Position numbers and translations under genes: made by a program
Shown here: one piece after another, positions 46,321 through 53,402 of the stretch
How positions within the stretch are numbered: the stretch's first letter is position 1
Layout: each line of letters starts with the position of its first letter
The notes under the pieces: generated by a model
What the model was told of the DNA's origin: nothing
The model's database searches: none
Seen by the model: the letters and a program-made list of their open reading frames with translations, nothing else
Origin: Chitinophaga sp. LS1
GTDB lineage: Bacteria; Bacteroidota; Bacteroidia; Chitinophagales; Chitinophagaceae
Length of the DNA: 64,000 bases
Assembly (NCBI RefSeq): GCF_034274695.1
Contig: NZ_CP128362.1
Location: 6,202,501 to 6,266,500, forward strand
Direction of reading: 5' to 3'

Positions 46321-46959
46321 TTATGTAACGAGACCATTCTCTATTGCAAAACTTGCAAGCCCGACTGCCGAATGGACATTCAATTTTTTCATTATATTCT
46401 TTCTATGTGTATGTACCGTGTGCGGACTTAAATTTAAAGCTGCGGCAATCTCTTTGTTGGCTTTGCCTGAGGCAATCTGCTGAATGATAGCAGTCTCTTT
46501 ACCAGTCAGGATAGTAGTACTAAAAGAGGTATTGCGTCTATCATCCAGTAGTAGATCTACAATAAACGGTGCATATTTTTTTCGCCCCTGCAAAGCGCCG
46601 GTAATGGCTTCCTGCAATTCCTGCTTTTCACATTCTTTAGTGAGATAGCAGTATACATTCAGTTCCAGTGAGCGAAGTATGTGCGCTTTCGTCTGCTGAC
46701 TGGAGATAATGATTACTTTACACGAGGGAATCAGGGCGGGCACAGCGCTTACTACATCGGGACTGAAGAATGCCGGGTTATAATCGAGGATCAATATATC
46801 AGGATAGTATGTTTGTAACACGTGTTTGAACTCGTCTGTGTTCCCCGCTTCCTGTATTACATAAGGGTTCTCCTGATTAACGAGCAGACTTCTGATCCCT
46901 TCTCTATATACAGGCTGTGCATCCGCCAGTAGGATACGGATTGTGTCTGTCTTGTTCAT
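46321..46959 (-). CDS. LuxR/NarL-type response regulator
   Basis: 212 residues from ATG 46959 (MNKTDTIRILLADAQPVYREG); an upstream in-frame extension is unlike the family. Receiver domain with acidic LLADAQP, phospho-acceptor Asp in DILILDYNPAF, Ser/Thr switch in VIIISSQQTKAH, Lys in CYLTKEC. C-terminal LuxR HTH: LTGKETAIIQQIASGKANKEIAAALNLSPHTVHTHRKNIMKKLNV. No histidine kinase adjoins it. Placed between the receptor/PepSY genes and the siderophore biosynthesis operon on the same strand, it may control one of them; this is inference from position. Confidence 0.9.
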   Translation of the reverse strand: MNKTDTIRILLADAQPVYREGIRSLLVNQENPYVIQEAGNTDEFKHVLQTYYPDILILDYNPAFFSPDVVSAVPALIPSCKVIIISSQQTKAHILRSLELNVYCYLTKECEKQELQEAITGALQGRKKYAPFIVDLLLDDRRNTSFSTTILTGKETAIIQQIASGKANKEIAAALNLSPHTVHTHRKNIMKKLNVHSAVGLASFAIENGLVT

Positions 46960-47087
46960 TATTTTGGTTACGTTAAATAATGACCTTATTGAACCGATAA
47001 AGATATGACGGGAAAATAGTCTGTATACAGCAGTGCCGCCCTTAATAGTAAGGGTATAAGTTAACAAAAATCATAATAATAAGTAGT

Positions 47088-48275
47088 TTACACAGGTACG
47101 CTGACTACTGGTTTGCGTGATGCCTGTTTTTTATTTTTTGTCGTCTTTTTATTTTTTCTGCCCCACCAGATATATACACCGGTCACGGGCAGAGAAGCAG
47201 CAATGAGGGAGGCAAAGAATGCCAGCATTTTTCCGGGCAGACCTAATATGCTGCCCACATGCAAATCATAGTTAAATGAGAGCACCTTTTCTCCATTGTT
47301 CCGGGTACTGAATTCACTTCTTCTCAGCAGTTTACCACTATGCTGGTCATAGAATGTACTGGTACTGGTAAAGTAAGGCCTGCGGGCGTTCCGGGCATAT
47401 ACGGAAACCGCCGCTTTATTATTTTTAGGTATAGTCACGAACAGAGAGGTGGCAGCAGGATCCTGTTGCAGGGCTGTATGTAAAATTCTATCCATGGAAT
47501 ATGGGCGAAGGTCAAGTGTGTCAGAGGTAACTGCAGGCAACTCCGCCACAGTTTTGCCACCATTGGCTGTCCATTGAACAGCTTTATTAAACCATTCAAA
47601 ACTCCATACAAGACCTGTCAGCGCAATCACCAGTAAGATGAACATGGCATAAAAACCGGCAATGTTGTGCAGGTCGTAGTTCTTGCGCTTCCACTTGGTA
47701 TCCTTCTTCCATTTGAACCATACCCGTTGTTTCATGGCACTCTTGTTCTTCGGCCACCAGAGTATAAGTCCTGAGATGAGCATCACGACGAAAATTACCA
47801 CACTCCACGAAATGATCTTATCCCCTACTACAGGCCCCATAAACAGGTTGACATGAAGGGTAATAACCAGGTTAAAGAATTCCCATTTCGTATTTTCTAC
47901 TTTTACAACTGCTCCCGTATAGGGGTTCACGTATACCTTGTAAAAATATTCGAGGTAACCGTTGTAAAAGATCTTCTTTTCGTTCACCTTCACTGTACGG
48001 AAATAGACCGTACGATCCGGTGCTGTCAACACCTCCGCTACCTGCAATGGTTTATCTGCACCGATAGCCTTTTGTGCATTGGCCTGTAAAGTGGCCAGAG
48101 GCAAACGAACTGCATTGGGCGGAACGGTGACATACATGCGGTTATGATAGGCCAGCGGTTTTATCTCTTCAATAAAAGCATACAAACAACCGGTGATGCC
48201 CAGTATTAAAACAACAAGCCCGGAACAAAGCCCGAGCCATAAATGTAATTTGCCAGTGATCTGTTTAAAGGTCAT
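47088..48275 (-). CDS. PepSY-associated transmembrane protein (iron-uptake reductase-like)
   Basis: 395 residues. N-terminal membrane helix (LHLWLGLCSGLVVLILGITGCLYAF) starting with FKQITGKLHLWLGL, a large periplasmic PepSY region, central helices (SWSVVIFVVMLISGLILWWP; NLHNIAGFYAMFILLVIALTGLVWSFEWF, split) and a C-terminal helix before a Lys-rich tail. Conserved His in NLHN-type and DLHVGSILG motifs fit a haem-binding ferric-reductase-like function suggested for this family. It follows the siderophore receptor gene by 63 bp with a hairpin between, so co-expression with iron uptake is likely. Confidence 0.85.
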   Translation of the reverse strand: MTFKQITGKLHLWLGLCSGLVVLILGITGCLYAFIEEIKPLAYHNRMYVTVPPNAVRLPLATLQANAQKAIGADKPLQVAEVLTAPDRTVYFRTVKVNEKKIFYNGYLEYFYKVYVNPYTGAVVKVENTKWEFFNLVITLHVNLFMGPVVGDKIISWSVVIFVVMLISGLILWWPKNKSAMKQRVWFKWKKDTKWKRKNYDLHNIAGFYAMFILLVIALTGLVWSFEWFNKAVQWTANGGKTVAELPAVTSDTLDLRPYSMDRILHTALQQDPAATSLFVTIPKNNKAAVSVYARNARRPYFTSTSTFYDQHSGKLLRRSEFSTRNNGEKVLSFNYDLHVGSILGLPGKMLAFFASLIAASLPVTGVYIWWGRKNKKTTKNKKQASRKPVVSVPV

Positions 48276-48294
48276 AAGTTTGCTTTAAATAGAA

Positions 48295-48324
48295 GACTAA
48301 GGCGTGCCATTGCACACCTTAGTC
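48295..48324. other. Intercistronic hairpin
   Basis: Twelve-bp stem with one mismatch (arms 48295-48306 and 48313-48324, 6-nt loop) between the receptor and PepSY genes. Weak T-run (TTCTATTT) in the minus direction, so it may be a leaky terminator or an mRNA-stability element that lowers PepSY expression relative to the receptor. Confidence 0.5.
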
Positions 48325-48338
48325 ATTGAAAATTATTC

Positions 48339-50744
48339 TTAGAAACGATAACTTGTAGACACGCGTAAATTTCTTCCGGCTTCGGCCTGCCAGTAATAAA
48401 TATGGTTGCCGTTATTGTCGTAAGAAGGTGCTCCTGTGTACAGGTATTTATTCAGTACATTATTTACATTCACGTTAAAGCTGAATTTGTTGATGTTGTA
48501 ACCAACACCACCATCCAGTCTGAAGTAATCTGGCAGGAAGTTTTCAGACTTATCATATACCTGACCAGCAATCCGACCTATCTGCCACTGGTAACCGGCA
48601 AAGATGCGCAGACCATTCAGCACACCTGCTGGCACACGGTAAGTAACCCAGCTATTCTGGATATGCTTCGCTGTACCGGAGATGTAGTTACCCACCAGGC
48701 TGGCATAAGAGTCTTTAGTGACCTGACCATCGGTGTAAGCATAGTTGGCCACTACGCTCAGACCACGCGCCAGCTCACCCTTTACATCCACTTCCACACC
48801 TTTTATTTTCTGCTGTCCGTTAGTACGGCTATAGATGAAACCAGCGGTAGGTGATTCATGTTCCAGATCTGTAGCCAGAACATTGTTCTTTACGATCTGG
48901 TAGATAGCTACGTTGGTGCTAAGGCGACCGCCGAACCACTCTTTCTTCACACCAAGTTCCAGGTTAGAACCGGTGAGTGGTTTGAAAGTTTTACCTTCCC
49001 AATCAGTACCACCATTCTGCATAAACACTTCATCGTACACGAAGTAAGCACTCAGACTACTGATTACAGAGTAACTTACACCTACACGTGGAGTGAACTT
49101 ACTTTCATTTTTAGTAGTGGAGTAAGGGTTATTGTAGATATTGGTAGTATAGCGGCCGGCAATTGTCAGTCGCAGGGTATTGTTCAGGAAACCCAGTTCA
49201 TCCTGCAGGTATTCCGTGGTATAACCATAGTCGTATTCCACACCTCTTACACGGATGTTTTGAGAACGATCCCAGGTAGGCTGTGTTACGTTGCTGTAAG
49301 TTGGTTTATAAATGTTGAAGGTAGTATCACCCAGGGACTGTGATTGATTCCAGTCAGCCCAGTACTGGCTACGTTTCATATCCAGACCACCTAGTACGGT
49401 GTGGGTCACAGGACCGGTTTTAAATTTACCATTTACAAAGAACTGGCCGGTACGGTTGATGGCCAATGCATCCCAGATGCCGATATTCCTTTGCAAAAGA
49501 CTATCATTGAAAGAAGAGAAATAAGAAGGCCACATGCTCTGACCTCTCTGGTCATATTGCAGGTAGGCCAACTGTGCGGTAAATTTCCAGTTGTTGTTGA
49601 AGTTGTGCTCGAAAGTACCCGTCAGACTCTGATCTGTGATCTTAGTAGGATCCAGTTTCGGATCGGCAGTGGTGAAGTTGATAGGCAGATCAGCATACCC
49701 TTTGCGGGAAAAGGCATAGTTGCTGCCAATTACCTGCTCCTGCACAAACTGACGGTTATATTCCAATGTTACCGATGTCCTGTCGTCAATCAGGTATTTC
49801 AATACCGGTGCAATAGAGTAACGGTTATTGAATTCATAATTACGCCAGGAATCACGCTGTGTACCCATTACATTCAGGCGGTACAGCAGACGGCCGTTTT
49901 TGGAGAGCTTGCCATCCAGATCCAACGTACCACGGTAAGTATTGAAACTACCTACGGTCAGGGCAATTTCATTATTATTACTTAAACCAGTAGGCTTCTT
50001 GGTCACTACGTTATAGAAACCGGAAGGTTCCCCGCTGGAAAGCATAAAGCCCGCAGGACCTTTCACAATTTCGATACGGTCTACCATGCTCATGTCTTCG
50101 GTAAGCGGGCTCCATGGGCTACTTACTACGTTCATACCATTTCTGAAAGCAGAGAGCTGAGAGCCACGGGCCTGAATTTTTGTATAAATATCCCAGTGAC
50201 CGATTCGCATAGCGCCAGAGATATTCCTGGATACATCTTCCTGCATATCAAAGATCTGCTGATCCTGCAATACTTCATGGGTAAGTACTTCGATGCTTTG
50301 CGGCACATCTTTGATAGGGGTAGCAATTCGGAGGGAGGTAGATGGCGCATCTACCTTGTATTTGTTTCCATCGCCCACGATTACCACCTCTTTCATTTGC
50401 TGGTTGGTAGCACTGAGCTGGATGGTTGCATGAGCGACCTTATCCTCTTCTACAGTTACCGTCTGCTCTACGGATTCGTATCCGATCAGGGAAACCTGCA
50501 ATGTATATGTACCAGGTTTTATCTTTTTGAAAATGAATTCTCCATTTTGATCTGTTACAATTCCTCTCCCGGTACCTTTGACCTGTACGGTTACGTAAGG
50601 GGCAGGCTGACCATCGGAAGTTATAACTTTCCCCCTTATAGCGGAGAGGAACTCGTCAGCTTTGGCGATGTTCCAAAGGGAACTAAGTAGTAGTGTAAAA
50701 AGCAGCGTTGTGGTAAAAGTGTAACGGGTGACGTTTTGGTTCAT
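48339..50744 (-). CDS. TonB-dependent siderophore receptor
   Basis: 801 residues. Signal peptide to NIAKADE; a carboxypeptidase-regulatory-like domain at about 33-105 (IRGKVITSDGQPAPYVTVQVKG); the siderophore-receptor plug (ATPIKDVPQSIEVLTHEVLQDQ; IQARGSQLSAFRNGMNV; VDRIEIVKGPAGFMLSSGEPSGFYNVVTKKP) and a barrel ending NLRVSTSYRF. The plug start KDVPQSIEV is typical of ferri-hydroxamate/catecholate receptors (FhuA/FhuE/FoxA class). Together with PepSY and the nearby biosynthesis operon it is the likely uptake route for the self-made siderophore. A palindrome overlaps its promoter region. Confidence 0.93.
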   Translation of the reverse strand: MNQNVTRYTFTTTLLFTLLLSSLWNIAKADEFLSAIRGKVITSDGQPAPYVTVQVKGTGRGIVTDQNGEFIFKKIKPGTYTLQVSLIGYESVEQTVTVEEDKVAHATIQLSATNQQMKEVVIVGDGNKYKVDAPSTSLRIATPIKDVPQSIEVLTHEVLQDQQIFDMQEDVSRNISGAMRIGHWDIYTKIQARGSQLSAFRNGMNVVSSPWSPLTEDMSMVDRIEIVKGPAGFMLSSGEPSGFYNVVTKKPTGLSNNNEIALTVGSFNTYRGTLDLDGKLSKNGRLLYRLNVMGTQRDSWRNYEFNNRYSIAPVLKYLIDDRTSVTLEYNRQFVQEQVIGSNYAFSRKGYADLPINFTTADPKLDPTKITDQSLTGTFEHNFNNNWKFTAQLAYLQYDQRGQSMWPSYFSSFNDSLLQRNIGIWDALAINRTGQFFVNGKFKTGPVTHTVLGGLDMKRSQYWADWNQSQSLGDTTFNIYKPTYSNVTQPTWDRSQNIRVRGVEYDYGYTTEYLQDELGFLNNTLRLTIAGRYTTNIYNNPYSTTKNESKFTPRVGVSYSVISSLSAYFVYDEVFMQNGGTDWEGKTFKPLTGSNLELGVKKEWFGGRLSTNVAIYQIVKNNVLATDLEHESPTAGFIYSRTNGQQKIKGVEVDVKGELARGLSVVANYAYTDGQVTKDSYASLVGNYISGTAKHIQNSWVTYRVPAGVLNGLRIFAGYQWQIGRIAGQVYDKSENFLPDYFRLDGGVGYNINKFSFNVNVNNVLNKYLYTGAPSYDNNGNHIYYWQAEAGRNLRVSTSYRF

Positions 50745-50780
50745 AAAAGGTCCAGTTTATATGTCCTTGGTTTTGGCCCG

Positions 50781-50816
50781 CAAAACTAACCCACACAAAG
50801 GCGTAAGCATTTACGC
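50781..50816 (-). promoter_or_regulatory. -7 element and 16-bp inverted repeat upstream of the siderophore receptor
   Basis: TAGTTTTG (minus strand, 50788-50781) matches TAnnTTTG. Just upstream lies GCGTAA-GCAT-TTACGC (50801-50816), in the place where a repressor would block the polymerase, 57-72 bp before the ATG. A candidate operator for iron control; the regulator is unknown. Confidence 0.45.
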
Positions 50817-50888
50817 AAAAAGGAAAAGTTTTAATCGTAATGGGAAAAAAATTTAATAATTTGGCTTAATGTAACTTTATTTGTAGAG

Positions 50889-51158
50889 TCAGTAACTCAT
50901 TTTATTTATTGATTGTCCCTGTTTTGCCCTTTGTTTCAGGATAGCAGCTTTCTGAACCAGCAACGGGCTTGTTTTCTTTGCCTTCTCTACCCGCTTCTCA
51001 ATTTCTCTCTGTATAAGGGAAGGATTTTCCAGTTGCACTACCTGTTGTTCCCATACTACATCATCCAAATAATCCTGTCTTATCGGCTTACAACTACATT
51101 TCCTGGTTCCCTCAAAGCGATAAGCATCTGGCCCAAAACAGTGATAATAATGATAGCT
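50889..51158 (-). pseudogene. C-terminal fragment of a serine site-specific recombinase
   Basis: No start codon. The minus-strand frame from 51158 reads SYHYYHCFGPDAYRFEGTRK, CSCKPIRQDYLDDVVWEQQV, VQLENPSLIQREIEKRVEKAK and ends INKMSY. This is the zinc-beta-ribbon region of large serine recombinases (YYxCxGxDxYRxGGxxxCxNxxIRxDxLDxxVWxxV, then a coiled coil): four cysteines or equivalents C-x-G-x-D and CSC are visible. The catalytic resolvase domain is absent; the fragment begins next to the stop codon of the MFS gene at 51173. It occupies most of the 428-bp gap 50745-51172 and is a scar of a mobile element. Confidence 0.72.
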
Positions 51159-51172
51159 CCTTTGGATTTGTT

Positions 51173-52441
51173 TTATGAGACCTTAGTAACAGGCGTCATC
51201 TTAGGTAATAAAAAATGGATCAGCAACCAGGCCAACAGGAAAGATAGGCTGCAGTAAATGAAAATAATATTGTAGCCGGCTTTGATTTGGTTTAAGGCCT
51301 TGTAATGGTCCAATACTAATCCTATAGCAATTGGGAAAAGCACGCCGCCTATGGCTCCCGCCATGCCGCCTATGCCTATTACGGAGCTGACTGCTCCCGA
51401 GGGCAAAATGTCGGATACCACCGTATAGATATTGGCGCTCCAGGCAGCATTCCCTGCGATGGAAAGACTAATGAGACTTACTACTATCCAGATGTTCTCA
51501 GTATAACGGGAAGCAAAGATTGGCAATACCACAAGTGCAGATATCAGGAGGGCCATCTTACGGGCCTTATACACCGGCCAGCCTCTTTTAATGAGGAAGG
51601 AAGAAAGGTAACCACCTCCCAGCGCACCCAGGGTAGCTGCAGTATATATGATGATCAGCGGAGGAGAAGGTTTCTTCAGGTCCAGATGAAAAGCACTGGA
51701 AAAATATGACGGCAGCCAGTACATAAAAAAGTACCAGATCGGGTCAGTAAAAAACTTTCCGATGATGAATACCCAGGTCTGCTTCAGGCCAAATAACCAG
51801 CTCCACGACACGGTCCCATTCACCAAAGGCTCGTTATCGCTTTTTATCAGCGCCAGTTCGGCTGCAGATACTTTTTTATGATTTTCTGGTTTGTCGTAGA
51901 TAAGCACCCAGCCAATGAGCCATAAGCCTCCCAGGCTACCGGTAATGATAAATGCAGCCTGCCAGCCAAAGGTTCCCAGCAACCAGGGAATAATCAGCGG
52001 TGCTGCTACTGCACCGATATTGGAGCCGGAATCAAAGATTCCCGTTGCCATGGCTCTTTCCTGTTTAGGAAACCATTCTACGACAGTTTTAATAGCAGAC
52101 GGGAAGTTACCGGATTCTCCAAGGCCCAGGAATGCCCTGATTATACCAAATCCAAGTGTAGATTTTACTACGGCATGTAAAATGGCTGCCAGGCTCCATA
52201 CTGCGATGGAGATGGTATATCCCATCTTGCTGCCAATCTTATCGATAATGCGGCCGAATACTAGCAGTCCGATGGCATAGGAAGCGGTAAAAGCCATTAC
52301 AATATGGCTATAGTCAGTTTCTGTCCAGTTAAATTGCTTTTCAAGTATGGGTTTCAGATAGCCGACTACCTGCCTGTCCAGGTAATTGATTGTGGTTGCA
52401 AAAAACAGCATGCTGCAAATGACCCAGCGATAATTTCTCAT
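51173..52441 (-). CDS. MFS anion:cation symporter, ExuT/hexuronate-type
   Basis: 422 residues with 12 predicted membrane segments. Start MRNYRWVICSMLFFATTINYLDRQVVGYL is the classic ACS-family (ExuT, GudP, phthalate) signature, with DRQVVGYLKP. The motif IRAFLGLGESGNFPSAIKTVVEWFPKQERAMATGIFDSGSNIGA contains the family RxxxGxxExxxFPxxxxxxxxWFPxxER pattern. It probably imports a uronic acid or related sugar acid released by the enzymes encoded upstream. Last intact gene of the carbohydrate locus; a recombinase scar follows. Confidence 0.88.
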   Translation of the reverse strand: MRNYRWVICSMLFFATTINYLDRQVVGYLKPILEKQFNWTETDYSHIVMAFTASYAIGLLVFGRIIDKIGSKMGYTISIAVWSLAAILHAVVKSTLGFGIIRAFLGLGESGNFPSAIKTVVEWFPKQERAMATGIFDSGSNIGAVAAPLIIPWLLGTFGWQAAFIITGSLGGLWLIGWVLIYDKPENHKKVSAAELALIKSDNEPLVNGTVSWSWLFGLKQTWVFIIGKFFTDPIWYFFMYWLPSYFSSAFHLDLKKPSPPLIIIYTAATLGALGGGYLSSFLIKRGWPVYKARKMALLISALVVLPIFASRYTENIWIVVSLISLSIAGNAAWSANIYTVVSDILPSGAVSSVIGIGGMAGAIGGVLFPIAIGLVLDHYKALNQIKAGYNIIFIYCSLSFLLAWLLIHFLLPKMTPVTKVS

Positions 52442-52451
52442 GACTTATAAT

Positions 52452-52609
52452 TTAACTTATTTGGTTTTGCCAACTCACCTCATAACCATTTACCATAAAG
52501 CTGGGACCTTGCGGCTGGATGATTTCAAGCGGTTTGATATCCTGACGGAAAGTCTTCGCCAACTCTGCTTTGTAATCTCCTCAGCTGTAGGCGGATGTAA
52601 CGGATGCAT
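52452..52609 (-). pseudogene. Remnant of a copper (primary) amine oxidase
   Basis: In the 178-bp gap between the NagB-like and MFS genes the minus strand reads [14 protein letters not shown] in one frame (from 52609) and, after a frame change, [20 protein letters not shown] then SWQNQIS and stop. The first piece matches the N-terminus of primary amine oxidases (HPLDPLTAEEI), the second their segment before the catalytic domain (PLxIxQPEGPSFxVxGxxVxWQxW). Some 200 residues between the two, and the whole C-terminal catalytic domain with the topaquinone Tyr, are gone. I rate this a deletion remnant. Confidence 0.6.
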
Positions 52610-52619
52610 AAAGTTGGAT

Positions 52620-53378
52620 TTAGATGATCAGTGCGGCACTTTCCTTGTCAAGGAACATGATTGTGTTTTCATGTTTCCTTAAGATGGTTGAAGGGTATTT
52701 TTCTGAGATATCATTTTTTAGTGTATGATATACGGCCTGTGCCTTTGTTGCTCCTGGCACCATACAATAAATATACTTCGCGTTGAGCAGAGCAGGAATG
52801 GTGAGTGTATAAGCATATGGAGGTACATCAGCGGCTTGTGGAAAGCAACCTTCGTTTACCTGCTGCTGCTTGCAGGCATCGTCCAGGTCTACTATTTTCA
52901 CCAGCTTGCTGTCGTTAAACAAAGCCACATGCGGATCGTTAAAGGCCAGGTGGGCATTTTCACCAATGCCCATGAAGGTGATATCTACAGGATTCGTTTT
53001 CAGCAAAGCCGCATACCTGCTACATTCAATATGAATGTCAGTGGCCTGTCCGTTAATGTAAAAAATATTTTTAAACGACACTTTGCCGAAAATCCTTTCT
53101 CTCAGGAAATTACTGAACAGCTGTGGATGTCCATCCGGCAGACCCGTGTATTCGTCCATATGAAATGCCTGAACCCTGTTCCATTCGAGGTCTTCCCTGA
53201 TCAAAGCAGCCAGAAACTCCAGTTGCGAACCGGCTGCGGCAAAGATGATATTGACTACAGGCTGCTGCTGCAACAGCTCTTTTATCTGCTGTGCGGCCAT
53301 CGTAGCTGCAGCTTGTCCAAGCGCCTGACGATTTTCATAAATATTAACGGCTAACTGTCCTGCTGTAATTGCTGTCAT
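52620..53378 (-). CDS. NagB-like glucosamine-/galactosamine-6-phosphate deaminase
   Basis: 252 residues, normal for NagB. Catalytic region: HMDEYTGL (Asp75, equivalent to Asp72 of E. coli NagB) and GIGENAHLAFND. Compared with E. coli NagB (GVGVDGHIAFNE), the His143 is kept, but Asp141 is Asn and Glu148 is Asp; GENGHLAFND-like forms are common in the wider NagB/AgaI family, so activity on another amino-sugar phosphate is possible. It would turn an amino-sugar 6-phosphate into a ketose phosphate and ammonia. Located 24 bp after the TonB-receptor gene, in the glycosidase operon. Confidence 0.8.
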   Translation of the reverse strand: MTAITAGQLAVNIYENRQALGQAAATMAAQQIKELLQQQPVVNIIFAAAGSQLEFLAALIREDLEWNRVQAFHMDEYTGLPDGHPQLFSNFLRERIFGKVSFKNIFYINGQATDIHIECSRYAALLKTNPVDITFMGIGENAHLAFNDPHVALFNDSKLVKIVDLDDACKQQQVNEGCFPQAADVPPYAYTLTIPALLNAKYIYCMVPGATKAQAVYHTLKNDISEKYPSTILRKHENTIMFLDKESAALII

Positions 53379-53402
53379 GCTTATTTTATTTTTCCACCTT
53401 GT

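Noticed and set aside
50913..51257. 114-codon plus-strand open frame in the gap before the ExuT-like gene
   Set aside because: The opposite strand encodes recognisable serine-recombinase sequence; the plus frame has no family features.
52440..52682. 80-codon plus-strand open frame between MFS and NagB-like genes
   Set aside because: The minus strand here carries amine-oxidase-like segments and the NagB end; the plus frame is a shadow.
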